Below, one piece after another: positions 1-12,499 of a stretch of DNA of 64,000 bases. The stretch is from Paraspadella gotoi (lineage: Eukaryota; Chaetognatha), in contig CM119268.1 in assembly GCA_051294375.1 (NCBI GenBank), positions 16,497,074 to 16,561,073 on the forward strand, read 5' to 3'. The translations under genes and the position numbers were made by a program. Every line of letters begins with the position of its first letter. Within the stretch, counting starts at the first letter, position 1. Under the pieces are notes generated by a model. It ran no database searches, was not told the origin of the DNA, and was given only the letters and a program-made list of their open reading frames with translations.

Positions 1-758
1 TAACAGAAATGAGGATCTTTTGCAAAAGAGAGCTCTAATTAAAAAACAATCAACAATTCCGCATAGAGAAGCCTCCTACCTTCTAAAAATAGAAATATGA
101 AGATCACACCTGAAAGATAAGGCTGTAATCTTATACATTCAGATCGTAAACAAGGGATTCCTTCCAAAAAAAAGAACTAAAGCCCGAAGAGAAAGTTCTC
201 ACAAATGCAGCTTAACGATATATTTCTGATGAAACATTTAACGAAAATTGGTTTCTTGGTTCACGCGAGATGTCGCAGCTGCGGAACTTTTCTCAGGATA
301 GATTTTGTCACCAGAGAACGAAGGGGCTCCTCTTTACTAAAAGGAAAAAAGGGGAAAAATAGGTCGGAAAAGAGGAGGAGAAAGCAGAGGCTAACAAGGA
401 GGAAAAAGAGAGAGAGCGAGAGCGAGAGCATTAAAGAATAGAAAGTTGTGTATTCCTTTCGCTCGTTTAATAAAAAAAAAAAAAAAAATAGCTGGTGGAA
501 TTATAAGTTTGTAAGAGGAAGTCGTTAATCGTAAAAGGCAAAAATGTGGGAAAAAAGGGGTGGATTTTTGATGGGCTTTCTACGATTACTCCACAACCTG
601 AGGTCCCATTAAAGCGAAACTTGAGATTCACAATATTGAAGTCATTTCACATCTTGCTATATAAAAATTGAATGAGAAAACCACTGGCCTCTTTCGATAT
701 AGCGACTTCCTACGAGTCATAAAATCGGCCGGGATTTCCTTAAATTTGTCTCTTTAAC
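1..758. other. 5' flank, no gene seen
   Basis: AT-rich sequence with a short poly-A stretch near 471-488. Short open frames here have low-complexity Lys/Arg/Glu translations and no splice context. I see no gene. Confidence 0.5.
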
Positions 759-1371
759 TAGAGCCAAACTTCGTCAATGGGGTGGGTCAGAAGTTGGATT
801 TGGGAACCTTTCCAAATGAAACTTCATACATTTCTGAGAAAACTTTCAATGGAGCAAAATTTTCTAAAATGGCAAGAAGCATTAGTAATTAATTTTTTAA
901 TATTTATTTATAGATAGGAAATGTCAAAAAATTTTTTTTGAATTTTTTATTTTTAAAAGCAGATTCAAATAGCTTATGAAAAGTTATCTACACAAAGTAT
1001 AATTCTTTTTTCAATATTTTGATGATAAGTGGGTTTAAATTGAGAAAAACCTTAAAAAATCATCATCATCATCATCATCCGATGATTTTAGCAGTTTTTA
1101 CTAATTTTTAGTAATAAAACATCAAAATTTTAAAAAGTTGTAATTATATTTTTTGCTTAACTTTTTAAGCTCTATCAGAATCAATTAAAAAAACTTAAAA
1201 TATACAAAAAAAATTTTTGACATTATATAGCAATATAATAATATTAATTAGCGAATTACTCATGGTTTGGAACATTTTTGCAAAAAAATATTTTAACACA
1301 ATAATTAATACCAATAATGGATTAGTTTAATGCTGTTCCCATTAAAATTTGAATTTGGTCGGCTACCGCTA
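759..1371 (-). repeat. Transposable-element fragment, inverted copy of 15577..16193
   Basis: About 610 bp that aligns end to end, in reverse complement and with small indels and substitutions, with 15577..16193. Both copies contain the fragment around TGCTGTTCCCATTAAAATTT and the block GGGGTGGGTCAGAAG. The plus-strand copy at 15577 continues directly from the terminal hairpin block of the 13-25 kb element family, so this is probably an internal piece of that family. It lies immediately upstream of the first recognised exon of the choline-kinase-like gene. Confidence 0.75.
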
Positions 1372-1420
1372 CTTTAACTTCTCCCTCCGTCCGGCTTTCT
1401 CCAAATGACCAAACGATCAG

Positions 1421-4400
1421 ATCTCGTCGATGGTGGAGGCGATCCTCAACTGCCACGCCGCGGAACAGGCCTGCAACGTCGTGCCCTACGGCTTCACCCC
1501 CTCGGCCGCCCAACCCTTACCCGCCTTTATCCCCAGCTACCCGCTGCTGCTGCGGCTGCGGAACCAAGCCAGTCACGCCCGCTACGTCGTTTTCGATCAC
1601 GGAGGCCTCAAGGTTGGAAGAGGATTGAGGGGGTTGGTTAGGTGGTAGGGTGGTGGTAGTCGTAAATGTCGAGGGTAATTTAATGGAAAGTTCGACGATG
1701 ATGATTTTCTGGTCAGTGGAAATATTTTTTTGGCGTTTTCGGCTGCTGAGGAAGCGCCTCGTTTTCTGATATAGTTTTAGTTTCTTTTTTAAATTTTAAT
1801 CTGCTCTGGACTCCGGACTGGAGCTGTAAGTTATTACACTTCTTCCGTGCATAATGATCCCCGGTTCGACTCGAATCAGATTAAAGATTTTTTTTTATTA
1901 TCTTGATTTTTTTCCCGCCGAATTTTCGAGCTACCAATTGTTAAGAGTGTAGTTTAAGTACGAATGATTGTTAAAATTATTTTAGACTCAGTTCCTCTCT
2001 CGTTTTAATTGTAACTTGGTTATCTCTTATCGCGTGATTTTCCGGTTTGATTTTTGACGACTTAATCATGGTCAATTTGAGGGTCATGAATCGAGTGAGT
2101 CGAGTGTCGACTCGTTGGATCGTTGGATAGACGAGTATCCGGACTAAGTTCAAACGCTTCTCAGTGGGATCCCCCTCTCACCCGCTTAACTTAAGCGAAG
2201 GAGAGAAAAGGGCATCGAGATTTGCTTGAGAGCGAGAAAGAGCTCAAGCGGGAAGTGTTCGGTTCTCGGGATTTTTTTTTAACCAAAATAGATTTAAAAA
2301 ATTTTTTTGTTATTAATACCAAAAACAGTATTGGCAAAATCAGAAACAGATTAAACAGATTTAATATAGATAGATTTCATTTGAAGAATATCTAGGCTTG
2401 GAAGATTTATCAGAGATATCATCCAATTATGTAGAAGTAATTCTCGCCTTTTCGGAATCTCTTTCCTTTTCACTTAACCCCTTTTTTTCCCAGTAACTTG
2501 ATTTTTGCTTCTTCTGCTCACGCACCTTTCCCTTCTCCCGCAGGAGGCGTTAAAGGAATTGCAACGCGACAAGTCAGAATTGCAATCCACTCGACGTGAC
2601 CTTCTCCTCGAACATTTCTTCCCCGATTTTCCCGTCAAACGTGTCTTCGTCATCGGCGACCAGGGAGGAAGTTGTTGTTGTTGTTGTTGTTGTTGTTGAG
2701 TGGTTAGTTAGTTTTAGTTAGTTTCAGTTAGGCATTTTTTTTTGGTCTAGATAGTCTAATTACTCTAGTTAGTTAATCCGATTAAATTTAGTTATCGAGT
2801 TATTTTTATCTGGTTTATCAAGATTAAGATTCAGTTTTTTCTCTCGTTTAAGACTTGACAACACACACGGTCACAAATGCACACACCCACGCTCTCTCAG
2901 TCCCTCACACAAAAACATACACAAAGAGACTCACACACACACACGCACGGAAGAAGTGAAACAAAATCCCACACACACAAAAAAAGGATATAATTAGGTT
3001 AAAATATTCCGACGGCAGATTTTGGTTCGCGAAAAGCCGCCCGTTTTGCAGACGACCTACACTGATCACTACTGTCGAGAAACGCTGATCGCGTTGGCGA
3101 AAAAAGTCAACGGCGTCTATGTTGAGCTCGAGAAGAAGTACAACAGGTCGGCGCGCAATGAATAAACAGGCTGGGAAGGATTGTCGATATTCTATTCATT
3201 GGGAGAAATCAAAATATTTTTTCATCGATTAATTATTTTTCAAAACGTTAGTAACAGGATACTCCACTAGTCCACCCTGTAGCGATTTGAATTCTTAAAA
3301 AATAAAATTTAGATGGCGTGTCAACTGCGTATGAGAGAGAGAGAGAGAGAGAGAGAGATTAATTTTCCTCATTCACGTCTAGCCACTAAGGAATTTTCAC
3401 AAGTTTTTTCCTCTTCCTCTTCCTCTTCCCTTCGACTATCAGCAACGATTTTCACTGTCGGTTGTTTCCTTTAACAACTCGAGACATTCGGCATTTTATT
3501 GGCGGGCGGGGCAGTGGTTAAAAATACGGCCCCCTCCGCTGAAAATTCTCACCCACTCGGAGTGTCGCAGTGTCTTAAAACTCAATCGCACACTTACGTA
3601 ACCGACAATCCGGTCGTCACCTTTACAGTTTTGGCTACGTGACCTTTACATCGGACGCGGCGGACATGAAGAACCCTTTGAAGCCGTCGGAGGTGGCGAA
3701 GGCGGTGCCTTGCAAGGACGACGTGCTGCTGTTGACGGCCAAAGTCATCAGCAAACAAATGAACCATCTGAAGATCTTTCGTTTCGACGCCATCCCTAAT
3801 CCGGAAGGATTCGGGTCAGAGAGACGTGCGGTTTCGTACAATTCATGCCTGAAAGTCTGAGTTTTGGCTGCGAACTAACGGTTAACGAACACAGTTAATA
3901 ATTCTAGACAACTATTGAACTTGTATGGCAACGGAAGGATTGCCTGTGATAACTGGGACGCGTGGTATCTCACCAAACGTTTACTGTTCAACAGTTACTA
4001 CTTGATCAAATTCGTGATACTTCCCATAATGCTCTACGACGGCGTCCCTGACGCTGATGAACGCGTCTTCAATGTCATCCAATCCAGGTGTGTATAAGAG
4101 AGAGAGAGTGAGAGAGAGAGAGAGACCATTCGTTTTATGGTTCTCCGATAATCGGGCCCCCTTTTCCCCCCTTTCATGTTCGGAACGGTTCACCTAATTG
4201 TGATAAAAGAAATAAAACTGATTTCACTCAAAATTATGTTTTCTAAACAATTACGGTAAAAGCTAATCCTCAAGCCGAGCGAGCGAGTTGTTTGTAGATT
4301 TGGATGCTACAGAGAGAGCGAGAGAGAGAGAGAGAGAAAGCGAGAGAGAGATAAAATGTGACATGAATAAAATCTCAACGTCCTTGTACTAATTTCCCCT

Positions 4401-6442
4401 CTTACCATCTTCTTCCTCTAGATCCACCCGGCGTGCCTTCCGCAAGGACATGCGACGCCAGAATCCCCTTCAGATCATGGAGATGGCGCTGTGGACTGTT
4501 CCGGGTTGGAAGCAAGCTGGGCTCACTCTCGGCGATCTCAAGATGCAGAAGATCAATCCATGGAAGGCGCGTTTCCGAGTCGCGTTAAGCGGAGGGAAAA
4601 AGTTTATTCGTGAAGGTGAGGGGGGAATGAATTCGATTATTAAGTGATATTAAGTGATATTACTTAAATAATAGGTAAGGCAAGGTAAAGGCAGAAAAAT
4701 GAAACCAATTAAGTGAATGAACAAAAAAAAATTAAATCTCCGTATAAATGTATTTAAAATTTTAAATAAACGACCTGTACTGACAATATATGCATGTACC
4801 CGCTCACTAAGGCGTAGTGAAAGTTACATACGAAAATTTTAAAAGTCAATTATGAACAACATACCATCAGTGAACATTAATTTGTAAAAAAAAATTAATT
4901 TTATGTTTTTTTTTAATTTTCGCAGTAGGCCATATTTATAAAATCTAAAAATTTCAAAATTGGCTTTTCTTAATTTTGAATGCAGATTTGATTTCCTCGT
5001 CAAAAGTTGATAAAAGAAAATATAAATCATTTTTAAAAATTCTTTCATTAAGTGGGTTAAAAATTTAAAAAACTATATTTAATATATAAAAAAATAATTT
5101 TCAGCTTAAGATATAGCTTTTTCTAATTTTTGACCCACTTAATGAAGGAATTTTTCTTTTTATCAACTTTTTATGACAAATCCAAATCCAAAAAATCTTA
5201 GAAAAAACTGTTTTGAAATTTTAACATTTATTGATTTAGTACTAGTATAAATATGGCCTACTGCGTAAATTGTAAAATTTATTATTAATTTTTTATTACA
5301 TAAATGTTCATTAGTATAATGTTGTTCGTTCCTCACTATTAGAATTTTAATTAAAGTTAAATTAAAAAATTTTACTACGCCTTACCGCTCACCCAGCGGA
5401 CGAACCTGACGCGGACTTCTCCCACGTGCATCCCCGCGCCTGCCTCGTCCGCTTCTACCGCATCATCCCGCCGCGTCGTTGGCTCATGGACGAGGCCGCC
5501 TTCGCCAATATGGTCGACGACGTCCACCGCGTGGGACTCGGCCCCGCCTACGGAGACGTCATTGACGCTGTCTATTTTGGCGCGAAGAGGGTCGTGGCCA
5601 AGACCAGGTGGGCGAAGGGCGTTGTTGGCGTCGGTGGCAAAAATTGTCCGTCGGCTGATAAGTATTTAATTTTATACTACAGTTCAGAAGTCTAAAACTT
5701 CTAATTGTTTTAAACTTTAACTAAATCTCCCGAGAAAAATAAAATTCTATGTTACTGTTAGAACTAAAAATAGAGTTTGTCTTTGCCATAAAATCTCCTT
5801 ATAACTAAACTCATAATTTGTAATTTTTTTTTTTAGATTCAATTTCAAATCATAACTCGAGTAGCTTTACTTTCATTAATTTATTTGGTAAGATAAAAGT
5901 TCCGTTCAATTGAAGACAAAAGTAAGAGTAAAAGCTAACAAACACGGTTTTTTTTCTTCTTTAAAATCTCCCGCGTTTTTTGCCGAATGACTCTTTGTCC
6001 CCGGAGTTCGTTCCTCTTGATCGGGCCCTATCTTNNNNNNNNNNNNNNNNNNNNNNNNNNNNNNNNNNNNNNNNNNNNNNNNNNNNNNNNNNNNNNNNNN
6101 NNNNNNNNNNNNNNNNNNNNNNNNNNNNNNNNNNNNNNNNNNNNNNNNNNNNNNNNNNNNNNNNNNNNNNNNNNNNNNNNNNNNNNNNNNNNNNNNNNNN
6201 NNNNNNNNNNNNNNNNNNNNNNNNNNNNNNNNNNNNNNNNNNNNAAGCCTTCTTCTTTCTCTCTCAACTTCAGATCCTGGATCCACGGATGGAGTCTGAA
6301 GCAGCTGCTGACGGACGACCGAGTCTTGCCTCATCGACTGGAGAAAGTCTTTAGAAAAGTCGGGGATTCTTTGGCAAGGTCGATCAACTCTCTCTCTCTC
6401 TCTCTTCTCTTTTTCTTTCTTTCCCTCTCTCTCCTTTTTTTC

Positions 6443-6485
<43 letters not shown>

Positions 6486-8381
6486 CTCTCTTTCACTCTC
6501 CCCGTTAGATTTTGACATCTCGACTTTGAATAATGGTTCACAGTGCGTCTCTTTCTCTCTCCCTCCTTTCCCTCTTTGGTCCTCTCTCTTTTTCCTCCTT
6601 TTTTCCCTTCCCTTGCACCCCCCTTCTCTTTCCCTCCTTTTTCCCTCTCTTTCCCTTCCCCTCCAGATTCCACCTTCTAGTCGAGAAACCCTGTTTCCGC
6701 GAGCTCACATCTCCGAATCAGATTATTCTCTCCCGGAAGCGAAGACCTTTTATCTCTTCGAGGTTTGGCGTCGGGACGCGCTGATGGCCGTCTCTTGCCT
6801 CCACCACCAACAAGCGTTGGAGAAGACGAAGACGAAGGCCAAATTGAAGGTTGGGGGAATGAGAATAGGCCAAGATAAAGGAGGGGAGGAAGGAGAGGCC
6901 AAGTTAAGTTTAGGGAGGGGGGGGATAGGCCAAGAAGTAGGTGGGGTAGACAAAACTTATGTTTCGGAAGTTTTGGGTCGAACTTTATTTAGTTTATCCG
7001 AATCAGCTGACGATCGAGTAGAAACGAAAAAATGCTCGAGACAGAGACAGAGACAGACAGACAGTTCGAAGAAACTATAGCAGAAAGCCAGGGCGGCAGC
7101 AGTCGCCTCCTGGCGATGCGGAGCAGCGTCGGGAATTGCTTCGCTCATGTGGGATCAACGACCCGCGCGAAAGGCTGATGCGCTGGGAGTTGCGGGGGCG
7201 GAAAACGAAATATTAGAAATCCATTGAGTTTAGTTCCGTACAAATATACGGCAAATATACTACAATATACAGTTTAGGATCAGAAAACCGAGCTAAGCTT
7301 AGTTTAGCATTAACTAAGCCGCTTTCATCAATCTCGAAAACCCTTTGACTTTTGGCGAATAAATCCGCTCTCACTTTTTTTTGGGGGGGCGTCAACCAGC
7401 CTCATTTTAAAAGTAGGATATAATTGTAACATTATGTTTAATGTTTTATTTCGAATTCAACTGGAAAAAAAAATTGAAGTGGATGATGATGATGATGATG
7501 ATGATGATAAAGGATGATGATGATGATGATGACGACGACCCCCCCATATCATAGGAATGGGAGTGGCTTTTCGGCATTCTCTGGACTTCCGTGGCCGACA
7601 TAGAGTTCCTCAAGCGCATTTGCTGTCGGACGGTGAAGATGCACGAGAGTCGACGACTCGTTTGGGGATATCACGATCTCCACGCGGCCAACATCATCGT
7701 GGAAGAGGACGAACCCTGGGACATTGAGGAGGTCGAGAAGGTTAGCTCGTAGTACGTCTCTACCTCCACGGGGTGCAAGCGGGAACATCCTTTTGGAGAA
7801 AACAAGGAGAAGAAAAAGCCGAAAGGCGGAATCCTGATCTGTTTCTTGGGTAACGAAGTGGACCAGGCCAAGCCGACCTGGTCACCTCCCCCCTCTTCTT
7901 TCCCTTCCCAATCCCCTTCCCCCTCCCCCCTCTCTCCCTCTCTTCCTCTACCTTTCCCCACCCTTTTTAAACAACATTCTGGCAGCAGCCTCTCTAGGCA
8001 CTGTGGTCAAAACAGCTTTGAGATTGAGGTAGTGCCTTGTTGGACGAATGCCTTTCAAGTCAAATAAAGAAGGTTAGTNNNNNNNNNNNNNNNNNNNNNN
8101 NNNNNNNNNNNNNNNNNNNNNNNNNNNNNNNNNNNNNNNNNNNNNNNNNNNNNNNNNNNNNNNNNNNNNNNNNNNNNNNNNNNNNNNNNNNNNNNNNNNN
8201 NNNNNNNNNNNNNNNNNNNNCCGCCTCAAACGCCTCTTCGACAAAGGGCCCAAGTCCGTGCAGTTCGGACAGGCGGACTTCGCGGCGCCGGGATTCGCCG
8301 TCTTCGACATCGCGTCCATCATCGTCTCTCTGGAGGATATCAGACTGCGGCAGGAGGAGACGGGTCTGGAGATTTGTAGGA

Positions 8382-8413
<32 letters not shown>

Positions 8414-8841
8414 AAAGAAAAGAAAGAAAAAGAAAGAAAGAAAGAAAGAAAGAAAGAAATGAAAAGCAAGCAAGAAGCATAGCAAGCAAGCAACAAGCAA
8501 GCAAGCAAGCAAGCAAGCAAAGCAAAGCAGTTAAGCAAGCGAACGAAATAAAGCTGATTGGAATTCGAATTAGGCGCCCCCGCTTTCACCTTCGACGTTC
8601 TCCACGACGCCGTCCAATGGATGGTCGAGGCCTACGTCCGACGCACCCAGGTGACCGACGACGCCCGGCGCGCCGCTTGGGGCGATCCGGCAGGGGCCGC
8701 GGCGCCGGGGCGTCACCCGCCGGTGGACTACGTCGCCAGGAAGATGATAGTCGACGCTTGGGTCTTCGTTCCGCTGGCGGCGCTGATGAAGGCCTTCGAT
8801 TACTTTTACGACGTGAGGGGCGAGAGAGAGAGAGAGAGAGA

Positions 8842-8873
<32 letters not shown>

Positions 8874-9288
8874 TTACATTTTTTTCGAGCGGCTCTCGCT
8901 TTAAAACTCCCACCGTTGTGGGTTTTGACGGCCAAAACAATTAAATATATTTTCCCAACATTATTAGACAGGACTCTTAATCCTGGGGTGGTGAGTTCGG
9001 AGGAGGAATAAGATGATGAGGAGGAGGTGCTACAGATTAGGAATAGAGAAGAACCTTTAACAAGCTCCACCTGCACTCACGAAGGCCTGCAACGCGGACG
9101 ACGAGGTTGAGGACGACGAGGCAGATTCGGGCGACGTCTCGGGCGGCGTGGAGGGCATTCTCCAAGCAGCCAAGAACCACCTCATTATATTCGACCACTC
9201 ACTGCGGAAACTGACTCGAGCCCTCATCGCCTACAAGGAGAACATGCTCTCGGGACGTGGGGAGACCTCTATGAATATTCGTGTCTGA
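1421..9288 (+). CDS. Choline/ethanolamine-kinase-like protein with a long unrecognised N-terminal region (about 13 exons)
   Basis: Spliced gene; exons read as 1421(or ATG 1430)-1612, 2544-~2669, 3019-3146, 3629-3814, 3908-4087, 4422-4615, 5397-5607, 6274-6378, 6667-6849, 7555-7740, (N gap)..8221-8375, 8574-8812 and 9085-9288. Most junctions keep frame across GT-AG sites. The C-terminal part matches choline/ethanolamine kinase: PGW and SGGKKF in exon 6; LVRFYR and HRVGLGPAYG in exon 7; WIHGWSLKQLL and a following LAR in exon 8; the Brenner-type catalytic loop GYHDLHAANIIV in exon 10; the metal-site region QFGQADFAAPGFAVFDIAS in exon 11; and ALMKAFDYFYD in exon 12. The last exon is acidic and ends at TGA 9286-9288. 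Such kinases phosphorylate choline or ethanolamine in the Kennedy pathway. The first ~320 residues (exons 1-5, with RVFVIGDQGG and KKVNGVYVELEKKYN) are not part of that fold and I do not recognise them. Oddities: the exon 2 donor beside a (TTG)n tract is unclear, exon 9 appears to change frame, and two N gaps interrupt the gene. The first true exon may lie further upstream. Confidence 0.7.
2670..2697 (+). repeat. (TTG)n microsatellite at an exon 2 boundary
   Basis: Nine or so TTG/GTT units follow the last recognisable codons of exon 2 of the kinase-like gene. They obscure the 5' splice site, and no strong GT donor keeps the frame into exon 3. Confidence 0.85.
2861..2978. repeat. Degenerate CA-rich microsatellite
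   Basis: Interrupted CACACA runs in the intron between exons 2 and 3 of the kinase-like gene. Confidence 0.7.
3333..3359. repeat. (GA)n microsatellite
   Basis: Intronic GA dinucleotide run. Similar intronic runs in the same gene lie at 4098-4126 and 4311-4349. Confidence 0.9.
4808..5384. mobile_element. Fold-back/MITE-like element with 8-bp target-site duplication
   Basis: The ends are TAAGGCGTAGT at 4808 and its reverse complement at 5374-5384. The two halves (about 4811-5075 and 5118-5384) are imperfect inverted copies of each other, so the element folds on itself. It is flanked by perfect 8-bp direct repeats CCGCTCAC at 4800-4807 and 5385-5392. There is no coding capacity. The right end is 12 bp from the 3' splice site of exon 7 of the kinase-like gene. 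An 8-bp duplication is typical of hAT-type and some other DNA transposons, but the terminal sequence does not let me name the superfamily. Confidence 0.85.
6035..6244. other. Assembly gap (210 N)
   Basis: Lies in the intron between exons 7 and 8 of the kinase-like gene. The flanking exons share phase 2, so no coding exon need be missing. Confidence 0.95.
6392..6484. repeat. (CT)n-rich tract
   Basis: Long CT run directly after the exon 8 donor. Pyrimidine-rich sequence continues to the acceptor of exon 9 at 6666. Confidence 0.85.
7483..7538. repeat. (GAT)n microsatellite
   Basis: ATG/GAT/GAC trinucleotide run just upstream of the exon 10 acceptor (AG at 7553-7554). Confidence 0.85.
8079..8220. 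other. Assembly gap (142 N) inside the kinase-like gene
   Basis: The exon holding the metal-binding region begins inside this gap, so its 5' end and acceptor are missing. Confidence 0.95.
8381..8530. repeat. (GAAA)n followed by (GCAA)n microsatellite
   Basis: Intronic tetranucleotide tract: GAAA units to about 8460, then AGCA/GCAA units to about 8530. Confidence 0.9.
8821..8872. repeat. (GA)n microsatellite
   Basis: Directly follows the donor of the penultimate exon of the kinase-like gene. Confidence 0.9.
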
Positions 9289-9636
9289 CATTTAGATCGA
9301 TAGATGAATAGATGGAACTGTTGATGAAGATTTATTGGGAGGAAGACGTTGGCTCCGTGAAAATAATATAATAAAAAATTTTTAAAAAATATATAATAAA
9401 CCACCAAAGCCTGTCCAAAGTCAGGGGCAAGATAGCGCGATGAAAACGCGATGAAAACATTTTTCTGATTTTTTTTTTTAATTGATACGATGGTCGCAAT
9501 GCGAGATAGCAACGAGTGAGACCAGGACGAAAAGACTCGACCGGCAAGATAATGCATTGATTAAATTAAAGATACAATTTTCGAGGAATAATAATGATAA
9601 TCTTTTAAATACGTTCGAGTTTTTCTTCTTCTTCCG

Positions 9637-9690
<54 letters not shown>

Positions 9691-12490
9691 CCGCTGTAAT
9701 TTATTTCCATTTAATTTTTTAGTATTTGGTTAGACGAGAATCCCGCTTAAAAAAAAATTCAACATTTTTCTAATAGAGAATTCGGTCCAAATTGACCTAC
9801 CAAATTGCGAAAACGCGTTTGCCAGAAATTCGGTTAAAAAACACTTGTAAAAACGGCACGATTCCGAGAGTGTTACATCTGAAGAGCTTGTCCTATTCGT
9901 TATTATGGCATTTGATAAAGGATTTAATATCAAACAAGCCAGGGGAAAATGCACTACAGAATTTTCAAACCTCATTTTACTATAGAAATGAAAGGGAAAG
10001 TTTACAAACTTAAAATTGCAAACGGGATTGCTTTATGTTCCTGTTACATGAGCGACTTCATTTCGCGATTCTGCTATGTTTGTGTCTGAAGAGCTTGTCC
10101 TATTTTTCTTTTTCATTTTATAATGATTTTGACATAAAATGATCAGGTTTAAATGAAATAGTCCGGTTTGAATCGTGAAATTTTTATTTAAAAAGAAATT
10201 AAAAGGAAGTTGAGAAAAAAACTGATTTTTCCCAATATCTTTTGAAGGAATAAAGATAAAGGGATGGTAAATAGTACCAAAATGAAGCCATAATCATAGG
10301 GCACATACAAGATACAATTTTAGAATTACTTATGCTGAAACCTCCTTACAGGGTGAGTGTCAAACTAAGTCAAAATGTTAATGAATTTTAAAACTAATGA
10401 CACCTATAAGAATAAATGAAAATTTAATTCTTATTAATGATTCTGAAAGAAAAAAGGCTAAATTGTACTCTAGTACAACTTTAAAGTTTTTTGGATAAAG
10501 AAAATGTGAATTTTTTGTCACTTTAATATTTGCTTGTCTGATTTTACAAGCATGCTTACAAAATACTACAAAATATTATTCACCCCATCACAGCCTAAGT
10601 ATTTATCTTTCTTTTCCACCAGCAAAAAGTAAACATTATTTTATGCTAGACGAATTTTTTCATAATATCCCAATGTAATGTAATTTATTTATATTTTTTA
10701 CCCAGAAATCACAATACGATTGTATTGTGGTTCCCTTCGCTGTTAAAAAAAAAATTACTAGCGGATTATAAGTTCGTAGAGGAAGTCAGAATCGGGCGAA
10801 AAATCGGCAGTCATTCGCCCTCCCAAACAGGTCCGGGGTTCTTCTTTTTCTTTCTTTTTCTTTTCTATAGCGGCTTCCCAATTGGTGACAAAGTTGTTTG
10901 ACGCACGAAAATGTAGAAAATGACTATAAAGCGACAGAGTATCGTGTTGCAGGTAAAGCGTTTGTAATTTATTGTTATATACCAAATGTAGAAGGATTTA
11001 GATACAAACGGCATTGAACGCATTGAAAGGCATTGAAGGCATTGAACGACATAGAAACGCATGGAACGCTGGACTATAAAGATAATATAAACGAATTAAT
11101 AAAACCTTAATAATTAAATCAAGTAAAGAAACATTAAACAAAACCTGCTTACGCTCGTAAAGCTTGAGAACTACTATTATATATTCTTACTTTCTCACAA
11201 AGGTAAGTTTTTCACTCAGATATATAGTAAACATTTTAGGCAAAAAGAGAACGATTTTTGGGAAACGTGAAACACGGAAATATTTAACAGACAACAAAAG
11301 TTTTTTTCTTAATTGAACCCAAAAAAATTCCGAAGCGACATATATAAAATGAATGTAAGAAAACATCGTCTTTTTTCCTCGTGGCTCGATTTCGATAAAT
11401 TTGGTACCGATCGACGTGGAATTACGTCTAGTATACTGAGATAAAATTTCATTAAAATCGGTCCACGCGTTCAACAAGTTATGGGCAAAAACGACGAAAA
11501 AATAGCGCCTTCCGAGGATCAACTTTCGCCGCTCAACGAGCGAAAAAGTGGTTAACATAAGATTTGACTACGTAGTACTAATCATCTAGTCCAACCGAAT
11601 CGACGGTAAAGCCGATCCCCGTTCCGGGCCCAATAGAAATAAATGTAAATTACGGAGCTGACTACGGAAAGAAAAATTGATATAGGAAACGAATTTATAA
11701 GAGAATAAAGGTGATATGATCACTGATATAACTTAAATAAGTGATTAAATGATAATTTAAAATCAATTGGGGGTTAATTTTACTTCCTCCGACGCGGTAA
11801 CACCCAATTGGTTTACAATTGGATGACGACGAACTTCCGTGGCAACCCCTTTGATCATTTGCCGCTTTCATCACCACATTGCAAACCGTTAGCTCTTTAG
11901 TCTAATTTAACAACAACGACCGCGACAAGAAGAACTGACTGTAGAAAATGTTTTGTATTTTCTATGCCCTGCGGTTCGCGGTTCGAAGCGTCGGCCGTCG
12001 GATGAACAGATTTTGACAAGGAGCAAGGATTTCGTAGTTTCTTACTAAATCTCGAAGCGTAAAGAAAACGTCGAAAATGTAGAATAAATTGTGAATTATT
12101 GTATTTTTTGTAGAGATAAATCCATGGCAAATCAATGAAAGTCGAAAAAATGTTTGTAATAACCCTTGGATCCGTAAAAACTACGGTTGCAGACGGCCGA
12201 TCTTTTCTTTAAAAATGATTCTGATCGAATAACAAGTGACGAGGTTTTCGGTCCGAAAGAAGCCAGAAGAAAGCAACTAGAACGGTGAAATGAAATGACT
12301 AAAAAAGAATGACCCGATGCGAGGTAAACAAAATATCTTACACTGACTTACAGGTCATAACTGACATGTAACCAAGGTAAGGTTACTGACCTTTAACTGC
12401 CTTACTTCTACTATTTTTTATCGTTTTCCATTTTTTTCTTACCATTTTGATCATACTTGTCAATATAAAAATAATTTTCTCCTCTCAAAA
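9289..12490. other. Intergenic DNA, no supported gene
   Basis: AT-rich. It holds a short fragment of the GTCAGGGGCAAGATAGC repeat family (about 9407-9438), a (CT)n run at 9643-9690, two copies of CTGAAGAGCTTGTCCTATT (9879 and 10086) and a roughly 10-bp minisatellite with GCATTGAA units at about 11010-11070. The 123-codon minus frame at 11187-11558 lies in sequence that looks like a decayed repeat, and I do not support it as a gene. Confidence 0.5.
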
Positions 12491-12499
12491 CGAATTCAA

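Noticed and set aside
1811-1882. tRNA-like fragment (CTGGACTCCGGACTGGAG followed by GGTTCGACTC)
   Set aside because: Resembles an anticodon arm and T-loop, but there is no D arm or acceptor stem, and the spacing is wrong.
5906-6673. 255-codon minus-strand open frame
   Set aside because: Runs through the N gap and a (CT)n tract. Opposite to exon 8 of the kinase-like gene and low complexity.
7081-7205. Extra exon between exons 9 and 10 of the kinase-like gene (frame with AEQRRELLRSCGINDPRERL)
   Set aside because: Coding-like composition, but no donor was found that keeps phase 0 on both sides. Left out of the exon list as unproven.
11187-11558. 123-codon minus-strand open frame
   Set aside because: No start context, no splice sites and no domain. 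The DNA reads like a decayed repeat.
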